The translations under genes and the position numbers were made by a program. The notes below the pieces were generated by a model, which was given only the letters and a program-made list of their open reading frames with translations, had not been told where the DNA came from and searched no databases. From Levilactobacillus humaensis (GTDB taxonomy: Bacteria; Bacillota; Bacilli; Lactobacillales; Lactobacillaceae), in contig NZ_BROB01000003.1 in the NCBI RefSeq assembly GCF_024345185.1, positions 57,880-121,879 of the forward strand: a stretch of 64,000 nt of DNA. Direction: 5' to 3'. Positions within the stretch are counted from its first letter, which is position 1; each line of letters starts with the position of its first letter. Below, one piece after another: positions 45,493 to 53,732 of this stretch.

Positions 45493-45509
45493 TGTTAGAA
45501 AATCTGACG
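45493..45509 (+). promoter_or_regulatory. Distal GlnR/TnrA-type box
   Basis: TGTTA-N7-TGACG, one mismatch from the consensus TGTNA-N7-TNACA. It lies 105 bp (about ten helical turns) upstream of the perfect proximal box. Confidence 0.6.
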
Positions 45510-45562
45510 TAAAAATGGACAATTAGTGGCGAAATTCTCTGATAAAAAGGTTAATTGACGAA

Positions 45563-45591
45563 TTTACTCATATTTCATCGACATATTTAGT
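45563..45591 (+). promoter_or_regulatory. Possible amt promoter
   Basis: TTTACT (45563-45568), 17-nt spacer, TTTAGT (45586-45591). The proximal GlnR box begins 7 nt downstream, at the expected transcription start. Confidence 0.5.
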
Positions 45592-45597
45592 GTTTAG

Positions 45598-45614
45598 TGT
45601 TAGGATTTATAACA
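45598..45614 (+). promoter_or_regulatory. Proximal GlnR/TnrA-type box
   Basis: TGTTA-GGATTTA-TAACA is a perfect match to TGTNA-N7-TNACA, the nitrogen-control operator of Firmicutes. Placed at the predicted start of transcription, it would repress when GlnR is active under nitrogen excess. Confidence 0.75.
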
Positions 45615-45639
45615 TTAAAAGATGAAGAGGGCGACGCAA

Positions 45640-46983
45640 ATGAATTTAGCCAACACGGCCTTTGTGTTAGTGGCAAGTATCTTGGTTTTATTCATGACTC
45701 CTGGTTTGGCATTCTTTTACGGGGGTCTGGTTTCGGAGAAAAACGTGGTTAATACCATGTTGTCGGTGTTTATCATGACGGGGATGGCCATTCTCCTCTG
45801 GGTATTTGTGGGGTATTCGCTAAGCTTCTCGGGTGACGTTGCCGGAGTGATTGGGAATCTGCGAGAGGCCTTTTTCCACGGCGTGCGGTTGTCAACCTTG
45901 ACGACGGGGCAGATTCCCGTGGGCGCCTATGCCCTATTTCAAATGATGTTTGCCATTATTACTCCTGCTTTATTCGTGGGGGCCGTGGTTGGTCGAATTC
46001 GTTTTAAATTTCTGCTACTCTTTCTGGTCGGGTGGTCGTTACTCCTGTACTACCCGCTGGTTCACCTGGTGTGGAGTCCAGTCGGTTGGCTAGCTCATTG
46101 GGGGGTGCTGGATTTCGCCGGTGGGACGGTGGTTCACATCAATGCCGGGGTCACCGCCTTGGTCTTGTCGGCCTGGTTAGGGCCACGGTTGAAGAGTAAT
46201 ACCGGCAATCCCCACTACAATTTACCCTGGGTCCTGCTGGGAACCGCGATTCTATGGATCGGTTGGTATGGCTTCAATGCCGGGAGTGCGCTGGCGGTCA
46301 ATGACGTTGCCTTACAGGCAGCCTTGACCAGTACCGTGGCCACAGCCACTGCGATGGTCGTGTGGATGGGACTCGACATCTGGCGTCACGGGAAACCAAC
46401 CTTGGTGGGTGTCTGTACCGGGACCCTCTGTGGGTTGGTGGGCATCACGCCGGGAGCTGGATACGTGACGATCATGGGTGCCGTGGCTATTGGCGCCATT
46501 GCTACCTTGACCAGCTATGTCTTTGTGACCCGGATCAAGCCACGTTTGGGAATTGACGATGCGCTAGATGCCTTCGGTTGTCACGGGGTGAGTGGGATTG
46601 TTGGCAGTGTCCTCGTAGGAGTCTTCGCCACGAAGACCGTCAATCCGGTGGTCACGACCAATGGCCTTCTATATGGCGGTGGCGGTCGTTTACTAGGCAT
46701 TCAGGTTGGGGCAACGCTCTTCACCATTGTGTTGGTGGCCGCCGGGGTCAGTCTCTTGGTATGGGGCCTCCGACAGGTTTGTCCAATGCGCGTTGACATT
46801 GCTGAGGAAGAAGCGGGGCTCGACCTGGGTGAGCACGGCGAACGGGTGGACTCAACGGTGGCCCGTCAGGCCCAGTTGGCCGCCTTCCGTCCCGAACAGG
46901 AACGTTTCGAACCCGAGTTTCGGGGACAACTCCAGCATCTGACACCGCATGATGCCACTCGATCTGGTTTGCATGGTCACTAA
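45640..46983 (+). CDS. amt: Ammonium transporter
   Basis: A 447-residue Amt/Mep/Rh protein with eleven helices that moves ammonium/ammonia into the cell. FYGGLVSEKNVVNTM, FAGGTVVHINAGVTALVL, WIGWYGFNAGSA and CHGVSGIVGSVLVGVFA are family blocks; the C-terminal cytosolic tail (EEEAGLDLGEHGERVD) is the Amt regulatory tail. ATG 45640 has GAAGAGGG 7 nt upstream. No glnK gene is adjacent. Two GlnR-type boxes upstream imply nitrogen control. Confidence 0.97.
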   Translation: MNLANTAFVLVASILVLFMTPGLAFFYGGLVSEKNVVNTMLSVFIMTGMAILLWVFVGYSLSFSGDVAGVIGNLREAFFHGVRLSTLTTGQIPVGAYALFQMMFAIITPALFVGAVVGRIRFKFLLLFLVGWSLLLYYPLVHLVWSPVGWLAHWGVLDFAGGTVVHINAGVTALVLSAWLGPRLKSNTGNPHYNLPWVLLGTAILWIGWYGFNAGSALAVNDVALQAALTSTVATATAMVVWMGLDIWRHGKPTLVGVCTGTLCGLVGITPGAGYVTIMGAVAIGAIATLTSYVFVTRIKPRLGIDDALDAFGCHGVSGIVGSVLVGVFATKTVNPVVTTNGLLYGGGGRLLGIQVGATLFTIVLVAAGVSLLVWGLRQVCPMRVDIAEEEAGLDLGEHGERVDSTVARQAQLAAFRPEQERFEPEFRGQLQHLTPHDATRSGLHGH

Positions 46984-47098
46984 AGTTAGTGACTTTCTTA
47001 AGGTTCCCCGAAGTAGTGGTTATTTTGACGGTAAACTGATAAGCTAGCTTTGTGGTTAGGGGCCACATGAGTTTAATTAAGCTAAGGGGGAGTTTAAA

Positions 47099-47293
47099 AT
47101 GAAAAAAGATCGGATTGTCTTAACGACCTTAGTCGTTTTTGCAGTGATGTTCTTAAGCCTGGTGCTCGTTTTAATGAAGTCACCATTATGGCTGGCATTC
47201 CCGCTGGCGTTTGCCGCTCTGGGTGCCGTCTGTTACGGCGTAGAGGGAATTATCGAAAACAAAAAATTACAGCGCAGTGAGCGCAAAGCTTAA
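47099..47293 (+). CDS. Small two-helix membrane protein
   Basis: A 64-residue protein: two hydrophobic helices (IVLTTLVVFAVMFLSLVLVL and WLAFPLAFAALGAVCYGV) and a basic tail (ENKKLQRSERKA). A good AAGGGGGAG site precedes ATG 47099. It stands between amt and the acyltransferase gene with its own terminator. No family recognised. Confidence 0.7.
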   Translation: MKKDRIVLTTLVVFAVMFLSLVLVLMKSPLWLAFPLAFAALGAVCYGVEGIIENKKLQRSERKA

Positions 47294-47303
47294 TCGTAAA
47301 AAT

Positions 47304-47328
47304 AAAGAGGCCAGTGAGCCTCTTTTTT
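47304..47328 (+). terminator. Terminator after the two-helix protein
   Basis: AAAGAGGC (47304-47311) pairs with GCCTCTTT (47318-47325), 6-nt loop, T run. Confidence 0.85.
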
Positions 47329-47388
47329 CGTGGTTTACGTTATCCGAGCGACTTGGTAAAATGAACGAGTAAAGGATGATGACGCGAT

Positions 47389-48489
47389 GTGAATTGGCAA
47401 GGAGACAAAGTAGATGCCGGCGACTACCTGAAGGTGGCCGCCTGTACAGCAGTCATGGGACAATCGGTGTTGAGCCTTGCCCTGACGGCTCAGCCCACAG
47501 TCAAGCTTCAAGCTGTGATGGCCGGTATTTATTTGGCAGTGAAGTTCACCGCCCCGGCCTTTATCTGGGGAATTCTCTTCACGACCAGCCGGACCACTTA
47601 TCCAGCTCCTAGCTATGGGACCTACCTGAAACGCCAGACACCGACGTTGTTTTTACCGACGGCGATCTGGACGGTGTTCTACCTGTGGTTGATGCCTGGT
47701 GTTCAGCAGCATGGGACGGCTCACAGTTGGGGATCGTTTATCTGGCAGGGCGTGAGTGGTAATGCGGCACCCCATCTGTGGTACAACACCATGATGCTCC
47801 AATTCATCCTGTTGATGCCCATTTTCTGGTGGCTACGTGGTCGGGTGAACCGCCCACAAGCGGCGAAACGCTGGGGATGGAGCATCGGGGGCCTCTATGT
47901 TTTGGCAATAGTCGGCTTTACCCGGTGGGTCTATCCAAACGATCACTTTGCCCACTGGTATCTCTTAGATCGGGTTTTCCCGGGCTTTCTCTTGTACGCG
48001 ATATTAGGTGTGTTGTGCTGGCGATATTGGCCGGCCTGGCAACGCTGGTTGTCGCGCTACTGGAGCTTGTTGGTCCTAATGGCCTGTGTGGCGTGGGTGG
48101 TTCAGAATTGGACGCTACGGCAGTGGGGAACGACGATCGATCTTGCACATACGAGTTACTATTTGCCGGCAACCGTTGTTTTTGATTTAAGCGTTATCGG
48201 ATTGGTTCTGGCGTTTGCCGGTTACCAAATACGGCGGCGATCCCGGTCGTTGGGAGTCGTTCATGGTCTCGCACAGTTAGCCTATCCCTCGTATCTTGCC
48301 AATGTATTTTGGCTACAGCTTATCTGGCGAGGTGGTGGGGCTGCCTTGACGCGAGCACACTTAGGTCTGGGCATCCTCGTGTGTTATGGATTGACCTGGA
48401 TCGTTTCGTTTAGTTTTAGCGCCTTGATCGCCCAGAGTATTGATTTAATTAAATGGAGGAAACAACCATGGACAGAACGCAACCGGTAG
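47389..48489 (+). CDS. Acyltransferase-3-type membrane protein
   Basis: A 366-residue protein with about ten helices. YLKVAACTAVMGQSVLSLAL, the block KRQTPTLFLPTAIWTVFYLW and NTMMLQFILLMPIFWWLRGR follow the plan of acyltransferase 3/OafA-like enzymes, which O-acylate surface polysaccharides or teichoic acids. The start is GTG 47389 with a distant AAAGGATG site; it is therefore less certain. The stop overlaps the Nudix gene by 22 nt. Confidence 0.75.
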   Translation: MNWQGDKVDAGDYLKVAACTAVMGQSVLSLALTAQPTVKLQAVMAGIYLAVKFTAPAFIWGILFTTSRTTYPAPSYGTYLKRQTPTLFLPTAIWTVFYLWLMPGVQQHGTAHSWGSFIWQGVSGNAAPHLWYNTMMLQFILLMPIFWWLRGRVNRPQAAKRWGWSIGGLYVLAIVGFTRWVYPNDHFAHWYLLDRVFPGFLLYAILGVLCWRYWPAWQRWLSRYWSLLVLMACVAWVVQNWTLRQWGTTIDLAHTSYYLPATVVFDLSVIGLVLAFAGYQIRRRSRSLGVVHGLAQLAYPSYLANVFWLQLIWRGGGAALTRAHLGLGILVCYGLTWIVSFSFSALIAQSIDLIKWRKQPWTERNR

Positions 48490-48938
48490 AACTGGTGACA
48501 ATGATTCTCGTGACCGATCCTGTCACTAAGCACGTCTTGGTGGAAGACAAATTAAATGTTCCCTGGAAGGCTGGTCACAGTTTTCCCGGGGGTCACGTGG
48601 AGGTCGGTGAAAGCTGTGCCACGGCGGCGATGCGGGAGGTGGCCGAAGAAACGGGTCTACACTTACATAGTTTGAGCTTCTGCGGTACCTGTGAATGGTT
48701 CGACCCGACGCGTCAAAAACGCAAGCTGGGTCTGTTGTACCGCAGTGATGATTTCACGGGGGAGCTACGGGACAGTAACGAGGGCCCTAACTCGTGGCTA
48801 CCTTTGGCGGCATTGACGGCGGGCAACAGTGCGACTGGTCTGATGGCCCTACTACGCGTCTTTAACCACGAACTCCCAGCGGTCGTCAGTGATGAGTGGA
48901 ATGGTGAACTGTCGGTGGATGCTGGGTGGCACGCCTAG
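48468..48938 (+). CDS. Nudix hydrolase
   Basis: A 156-residue Nudix protein, 8-oxo-dGTP diphosphatase-like. The Nudix box is complete: GGHVEVGESCATAAMREVAE followed by ETGL. Such enzymes hydrolyse modified nucleotides or related diphosphates. TGGAGGA before ATG 48468 decides the start over ATG 48453. Overlap with the preceding gene suggests co-transcription. Confidence 0.93.
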   Translation: MDRTQPVELVTMILVTDPVTKHVLVEDKLNVPWKAGHSFPGGHVEVGESCATAAMREVAEETGLHLHSLSFCGTCEWFDPTRQKRKLGLLYRSDDFTGELRDSNEGPNSWLPLAALTAGNSATGLMALLRVFNHELPAVVSDEWNGELSVDAGWHA

Positions 48939-49009
48939 GCTGAATTTTTCAGGCACCCTGAACCTCTCAATTATTGGAAACGTGTATAATTGAGGTAAAG
49001 GAAGCGATG

Positions 49010-49348
49010 ATGATGAAAACAACGAGACAGACCCAACGGTGGTATGGCTATTTCTTCATTGGTTTGAGCGTGCTTGCCCTGATCTTGGCAGGACTGCTAC
49101 CGTTAACCTTAGTGGAACGTGCTTTGATTTTGACGACCGCGGTAACCTTAGTGGCCTATGGGATTAGTTATCAATCCCGATTGGCCCGAGGCTGGTGGCT
49201 GGCACTGGTTGTTGTGGGTGGTGGACTGATTCTTCTGGACTTGGTCGTAGCCCTCATGACACCAGCGTTGTTCCTGACCTTCCTCGAATTCCTGTTGCCA
49301 CTGACATTCTTGGTGGTGCTTCTGGGCTACCTGCGTCGGTTGATCTAG
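49010..49348 (+). CDS. Four-helix membrane protein of unknown function
   Basis: A protein of about 112 residues with four consecutive hydrophobic helices and little else. Three tandem ATGs (49007, 49010, 49013) follow AAAGGAAG; I picked the middle one on spacing. A TATAAT box lies at 48985-48990. No family recognised. Terminates at a bidirectional hairpin. Confidence 0.6.
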   Translation: MMKTTRQTQRWYGYFFIGLSVLALILAGLLPLTLVERALILTTAVTLVAYGISYQSRLARGWWLALVVVGGGLILLDLVVALMTPALFLTFLEFLLPLTFLVVLLGYLRRLI

Positions 49349-49432
49349 ACTTGTTTAAGCTGTATGTTACCTGTGTCTCCGGCTAACACTTGTTTAAGCA
49401 GGTGTCATCATTTTAATTCGTAAATAAAAAAT

Positions 49433-49478
49433 AAAAGCGTCCGACAATTATTTTGAAGATAATTGTTCGACGCTTTTT
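49433..49478. terminator. Bidirectional terminator between the four-helix protein and CPBP genes
   Basis: AAAAGCGTC-c-GACAATTAT (49433-49451) pairs with ATAATTGT-tc-GACGCTTTT (49459-49477). A 12-bp direct repeat ACTTGTTTAAGC lies just upstream (about 49350 and 49387). Confidence 0.9.
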
Positions 49479-49520
49479 GACTGTAGTTAATTAATGGCAG
49501 GTACTGGCGGTTTGCTGAAA

Positions 49521-50186
49521 TTAAGCGAACAGGGTCACCAGAATATCCCAGGTCATGTGAACGACAATTCCGGGCCAGAGCGATTTACTTCGAGCATAGA
49601 GCCAGCCGAAGAGGGCACCGAGGGCGGCAACGGAGACCAAATTGCTGATCCAAGCCATTGGACTCATGGCGGGGACCGTCGTGAGGTAACGGGGGATGTG
49701 TAGACTGGCGAAGGCCAGAGCCTGAATCGTATTGGCCGTGGCCAAGGAGTAGCGAGTCAACAGAACGTTTAGGAAGTAGCCCCGGAAGACGAATTCTTCA
49801 CTGATCCCGACTACCAGAAAGTAGCGGCCCCAGAATTCGGGGCGAAAGCTGTGGCTGATGCGTAGGCCGTGGTGGGCGAGAATGAATTGTCCAATCAGGT
49901 AGACAATGACCAAGGCTAAGACGAGATAACCAGGTATGAATCGCCAGTTAGGGCGCCATTGATCACGGTTGGCTAAATACAGGTCGCTGGGTGCTGCTTG
50001 ATGCAGGAACCAAGCCCCAGCACCTAACCAGACGAAAAGTTTGATGGCATCTAAGATGAGTTCCTGTGGCCAACCGGCAAGATGATTTTCGACAGGGACA
50101 TTGAGGACGATCTGAACGATTAACCACACTAGCCAAAAGCCAATGAGGTTGAGGGCCAATCGTCGAGAGGTAATTGAACGCGACAT
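49521..50186 (-). CDS. CPBP-family intramembrane metalloprotease
   Basis: A 221-residue multi-pass protein with the three CPBP/Abi motifs: EEFVFRGYFLNVLL (EExxxR), FASLHIPRYL (FxxxH) and IVVHMTWDI (HxxxD). Relatives process prenylated or bacteriocin-related substrates, or give bacteriocin self-immunity. I chose ATG 50186, with AAAGAG upstream, over GTG 50195. It diverges from a TetR gene that may control it. No bacteriocin gene is visible nearby. Confidence 0.9.
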   Translation of the reverse strand: MSRSITSRRLALNLIGFWLVWLIVQIVLNVPVENHLAGWPQELILDAIKLFVWLGAGAWFLHQAAPSDLYLANRDQWRPNWRFIPGYLVLALVIVYLIGQFILAHHGLRISHSFRPEFWGRYFLVVGISEEFVFRGYFLNVLLTRYSLATANTIQALAFASLHIPRYLTTVPAMSPMAWISNLVSVAALGALFGWLYARSKSLWPGIVVHMTWDILVTLFA

Positions 50187-50267
50187 GGGCGACACTCTTT
50201 TCTAGAATAAAGGTTTACTCATATTGTAGAACACTTTGACCGGATTGACTGTAAAGTTTAGGTAAGG

Positions 50268-50320
50268 ATCACTGATGATAAGTGATGTAATCAGTGTATA
50301 CATTTAAAGTAATCAGTGTT
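50268..50320. promoter_or_regulatory. Repeat array ATCAGTG, candidate TetR operators
   Basis: The heptamer ATCAGTG occurs three times between the divergent CPBP and TetR genes: inverted as CACTGAT (50270-50276), then direct at 50290-50296 and 50312-50318. The two direct copies are part of an 11-bp repeat GTAATCAGTGT with a 22-bp period. ATCACT-N7-AGTGAT (50268-50286) is a further palindrome. Confidence 0.5.
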
Positions 50321-50372
50321 AACATGAAGTGTGAACGGTGTTTTAACGGGATTTTAAAGGAGGATGACTCAG

Positions 50373-50894
50373 ATGGCGGAACGACCCTATCATCGAGAAA
50401 ATTTAGCGGCGGCAATCGCACAACAAGCCCGAATTCAATTGGAGGAAGACGGGGCGGGACAACTTTCTTTGCGCCAAATTGCACGTTTCCTGGACGTGAC
50501 GCCGGCTGCCGTTTATCGGCATTACCCGGATAAGGCGAGTCTATTGACGCAACTCAGAGTGACGATTACAGATGAATTGACGGCAACTTTACGTGAGGGT
50601 GTCTTGGATTCGGCGGATGCCACGGCTATGTTGACGCGGATGGTGACCAATCTATTGGCCTATGCGGCTCAACATCCCCAAGCAATTGCTTTCATCCTCA
50701 CAACGCCATTAGGGGTCCCACAGAGCTTGCAAACGGTCGTCACCCTCTATACGGCGCAACACCCTGCTATGACGGCCACTCAGAACCCAGCCCAGGCCTG
50801 CTGGTTGTTTCTGTTGGGGATCTTGTTGGTTCATGACCAGACCCTAACGGCGGCGTGGATGACCACACAGTTGACCCACTTACTAGAAAATTAA
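50373..50894 (+). CDS. TetR-family transcriptional regulator
   Basis: A 173-residue TetR regulator. The DNA-binding domain is ARIQLEEDGAGQLSLRQIAR then FLDVTPAAVYRHYPDK. The C-terminal part resembles the TetR_C_33/WHG type only faintly. GGAGG (50359-50363) fits ATG 50373. It probably represses itself and the divergent CPBP protease through the repeat array between them. Confidence 0.88.
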   Translation: MAERPYHRENLAAAIAQQARIQLEEDGAGQLSLRQIARFLDVTPAAVYRHYPDKASLLTQLRVTITDELTATLREGVLDSADATAMLTRMVTNLLAYAAQHPQAIAFILTTPLGVPQSLQTVVTLYTAQHPAMTATQNPAQACWLFLLGILLVHDQTLTAAWMTTQLTHLLEN

Positions 50895-50918
50895 CCGAAA
50901 CGACCAGTGGAAAATACT

Positions 50919-50935
50919 TTACTTTCAAAAAGTAA
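50919..50935 (+). promoter_or_regulatory. YodB/HxlR-type operator before the nitroreductase gene
   Basis: TTACTTT-CAA-AAAGTAA is a perfect palindrome and contains TACT-N7-AGTA, the box of B. subtilis YodB/CatR (DUF24) redox regulators. It overlaps a possible -35 (TTTACT, 50918-50923) with a TAAACT -10 at 50940. No DUF24 regulator is encoded in the window. Confidence 0.6.
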
Positions 50936-51008
50936 GTGATAAACTAAAGCCCATTGTTACGATAACTAAACGCCCGGTATCCGGGATTTGAAATGAGGTC
51001 ATTAAATT

Positions 51009-51611
51009 ATGGAAACTAAATTCGTAGAACTTGCCAAGAAACGGCGTAGCATCTATGCCTTGGGTCGCGATATGAAGCTCAGCCAAGACGACCTGGTCAC
51101 GCTGATTAAAAACAGTGTAAAGCAGGGGCCATCATCCTTTAACAACCAGACGACGCGGGTCGCCATCCTATTCGGCGATTCACACGAAGAACTTTGGGAC
51201 ATCGTAATCAATCGTCTGAAGCAAGAGGTGCCCGACGCGGACGCCTTCAAGCGGACCGAAGCCAAGATTAACGGCTTCAAGGCGGCCTATGGGACGGTCT
51301 TGTTCTTTACCGAAACCAAGACGGTTGCCAAGTTCGAACACGACTTCCCACTTTATGCGGCTAACTTCCAGGATTGGTCAGAACAATCCCAAGGGAATGC
51401 CCAGTATGCGGTTTGGACGGCGCTGGCGGAAAACGGCGTTGGTGCCAACCTGCAACACTACAATCCCTTGATCGATGACGACGTTCGGAGCACCTTCAAC
51501 ATTCCAGCTAGCTGGCGTTTGCGGGCCGAAATGGACTTTGGGTCCATCGAAGCACCGGCCGATGACAAGGATTACATGTCTGACGATGAACGCTTCTTAA
51601 TCTTTAAATAA
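51009..51611 (+). CDS. Nitroreductase-family flavoprotein
   Basis: A 200-residue FMN-dependent oxidoreductase. KRRSIYALGRD (FMN-contacting Arg/Ser), GPSSFNNQTTRVAILFGDSH and AENGVGANLQHYNP match the Frm2/Hbn1-like and YodC/YdgI nitroreductases. These reduce nitroaromatics and quinones. The YodB-type box upstream suggests induction by electrophiles. It is a single gene with its own terminator. Confidence 0.93.
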   Translation: METKFVELAKKRRSIYALGRDMKLSQDDLVTLIKNSVKQGPSSFNNQTTRVAILFGDSHEELWDIVINRLKQEVPDADAFKRTEAKINGFKAAYGTVLFFTETKTVAKFEHDFPLYAANFQDWSEQSQGNAQYAVWTALAENGVGANLQHYNPLIDDDVRSTFNIPASWRLRAEMDFGSIEAPADDKDYMSDDERFLIFK

Positions 51612-51622
51612 GCACGTTAAAT

Positions 51623-51668
51623 AAGGGAGTCTGTCCACACCGTTTTGGTGTTGGGCAGGCTCCCTTTT
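51623..51668 (+). terminator. Nitroreductase terminator
   Basis: AAGGGAG...CACACC (51623-51641) pairs with GGTGTTG...CTCCCTT (51647-51666), then Ts. Confidence 0.85.
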
Positions 51669-51768
51669 CCTGAGGCAATCGTCGAGGGACGGTCACGTGT
51701 TTTGAGGGCAAGTATGCTAAAATGAGGGCTAGAACAGAATCTTTTAATTATCGGAGGTCAAGGTCAGC

Positions 51769-52893
51769 ATGCAAAAACGAATTGCCATTATTGGCGGCGG
51801 CATTGTCGGCGCCACCGCAGCTTATTATCTCAGTCAGTTACCAGGCGGGCAGAACGTGAAAGTGACGCTGTTTGACGACGGCGTGGGCCAAGCCACCAGT
51901 GCCGCCGCCGGCATCATTTCGCCATGGCTTTCTAAGCGTCGTAACCAGCAATGGTACCGCTTAGCCAAGGCAGGGGCCGACCTCTACCCAGAACTTATCC
52001 ACGATGCTAAGTTGGGGACGGACGTTTACCAGCAAACGGGAACTATCGTGACCCGATCGGATGACAGTGATCTCGAAGCGTTGTTTGCCCTAGCCCAAGA
52101 ACGACGGCAAGATGCCGCAACCATGGGGGATGTCAGTGCGCTCAGTGCCGCCGAGGTGCAAGCGAAGGTGCCGCTGTTAACGACGAGTCACCCTGGCGTC
52201 TTTATCAGTGGCGGTGCCCGTGTTGATGGTGCCGCACTGGTGGATGGGTTGTTAAAACAAGCCACGTCACAGAACTTAACGATTCGGCGCGAACGGGTCA
52301 CCCTCGATGGTCAAGGCAATGTCATGACTTCGGTGGGCCTCAAGCAATTTGATCGGGTCATCGTGGCCGCTGGGGCCTGGGTCAAGGAACTCCTGGCACC
52401 ACTGGGCGTGATTGCTGACGTCCGGCCGCAGAAGGGCCAACTGATTGAACTGGCCGTCAAGGACTTTGAGTCTCAAGAACGGATGCCGGTTGTGATGCCC
52501 GAGGGTGAACGGGACTTTATTCCATTCGGTCACGGCAAGCTCCTCGTAGGGGCGACCCATGATGACGAAGGCAAATTTGATTTGAAGGCGACGCCAGAAG
52601 TAACTGCCGATCTGTTGGGCAGTGCGCAACGGCTAATGAGTGGGCTAACCGCCGAAAGCGTCGCGGCAACGCGAGTCGGCACGCGGGCCTATACGCGGGA
52701 CTTCGCCCCATTCTTCGGGCCAGTGCCTGAACATGAAGCCGTCTTAGTGGCTTCTGGACTGGGGTCTTCGGGCCTGACAACCGGGGTTCAGATCGGTCGC
52801 TTACTCGCCGGATCTGCCCTGTATGGCGGGACCCCCGACTGGAGTGACTATGAGAAGCCGCTCACGACCTACTTGGCCACCTCTGCGGAGTGA
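51769..52893 (+). CDS. FAD-dependent oxidoreductase of the D-amino acid oxidase family
   Basis: A 374-residue DAO-fold flavoprotein. The dinucleotide site is IAIIGGGIVGATAAYYLSQL; SAAAGIISPWLSKRR resembles glycine oxidase/DadA proteins; the C-terminal GLGSSGLTTGVQIGRLLAG is the second FAD contact. Substrate (D-amino acid, glycine, sarcosine-like) unknown. ATG 51769 with CGGAGGTC. Its 3' end overlaps a convergent gene by 25 nt. Confidence 0.9.
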   Translation: MQKRIAIIGGGIVGATAAYYLSQLPGGQNVKVTLFDDGVGQATSAAAGIISPWLSKRRNQQWYRLAKAGADLYPELIHDAKLGTDVYQQTGTIVTRSDDSDLEALFALAQERRQDAATMGDVSALSAAEVQAKVPLLTTSHPGVFISGGARVDGAALVDGLLKQATSQNLTIRRERVTLDGQGNVMTSVGLKQFDRVIVAAGAWVKELLAPLGVIADVRPQKGQLIELAVKDFESQERMPVVMPEGERDFIPFGHGKLLVGATHDDEGKFDLKATPEVTADLLGSAQRLMSGLTAESVAATRVGTRAYTRDFAPFFGPVPEHEAVLVASGLGSSGLTTGVQIGRLLAGSALYGGTPDWSDYEKPLTTYLATSAE

Positions 52894-53276
52894 AGCGCCT
52901 GATTGGCTAAGGTATGGGCGCCCTGGTTTTTTTTCTCGGGAACCCACTGGGTCAGCACCAGTTGAAAGGGTGCCTGGGCCGCTAATAAGCGGTCGACCTG
53001 GTCTTGGTAATGTTTTGCATAATGTTTGGTTAAACTGTCGTTAACGATCTGACTATCGGTGTAAAATAAAACGGTAGTCGACGCACTTGCGGGTCCCAAT
53101 AGTTGGCTGAGTTTTTCAAATCCCAGCCGCGCGACTTCAAACTCAGCCGCGTGGTTGGTCTTGGCCAGCAGGGGGACCTTCAATTGTGTCTGGTGATGAT
53201 CGTGGATGATGAGGATGCCGCCGGCACTCAGTCCACTTTGTGGCTGGGTGGCCGCATCCGTATATAATGAATACAC
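52869..53276 (-). CDS. RNase HI-like protein
   Basis: A 135-residue RNase H-fold protein. The catalytic acids Asp (YTDAATQPQSG), Glu (NHAAEFEVARLGFE) and Asp (FYTDSQIVND) are present, but the fourth, usually in ADxLA, is replaced by His (GAHTLANQAL). The group is the divergent YpdQ/YpeP-like one, and its activity is uncertain. GTG 53276 with TTGGAGTG upstream defines the start; the longer frame has none. It overlaps the FAD gene tail and lies head-to-head with ebsA within 38 bp. Confidence 0.85.
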   Translation of the reverse strand: MYSLYTDAATQPQSGLSAGGILIIHDHHQTQLKVPLLAKTNHAAEFEVARLGFEKLSQLLGPASASTTVLFYTDSQIVNDSLTKHYAKHYQDQVDRLLAAQAPFQLVLTQWVPEKKNQGAHTLANQALHSAEVAK

Positions 53277-53314
53277 AAGAATCACTCCAATTTTTTCGTG
53301 AGGTGTTGAAGCTA

Positions 53315-53731
53315 ATGATAACGCAACAACGACGCTTTTTGTATCAACCCTATCCACTGGGGAGCATCATCAACTGGAGCTGGACGCTGATTGTTTTTCT
53401 ACTCGGGGTCATCTTCTGGCTAGAAGTGACGCATTTTAACTGGATGACACTGGCCTTCTTTGTGGCCTTTGCCTTACTCAGCTGGATCGAGATCCACTTT
53501 CGGAATATCACCATGGCTGACGGGATGTTAACCGTCAGTCGGGTGCTCAATCACCATCACTTGGTGATCCCCTTGGCGGACGTTAAGGGGGTTCGCGTAG
53601 CCCGTTTTCGTTTGGGAATCGTGGCCCAAGGGCGGATCTATCAATTCTTATTACCACAAAACTCAGTGATCGAGTTAGCCGCCTTGATTCGTGCGGCCAT
53701 GCCCGAACAAGCCGAACGAGAGGATGACTAA
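53315..53731 (+). CDS. ebsA: EbsA-family membrane protein
   Basis: A 138-residue protein with two N-terminal helices ([20 protein letters not shown] and [19 protein letters not shown]) and a C-terminal PH-like domain. [18 protein letters not shown] is the signature of Enterococcus EbsA, a lactic acid bacteria-specific protein of unclear role. A TATAAT box (53263-53268) precedes it. The stop is one base from the fhs start. Confidence 0.88.
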   Translation: MITQQRRFLYQPYPLGSIINWSWTLIVFLLGVIFWLEVTHFNWMTLAFFVAFALLSWIEIHFRNITMADGMLTVSRVLNHHHLVIPLADVKGVRVARFRLGIVAQGRIYQFLLPQNSVIELAALIRAAMPEQAEREDD

Positions 53732-53732
53732 T

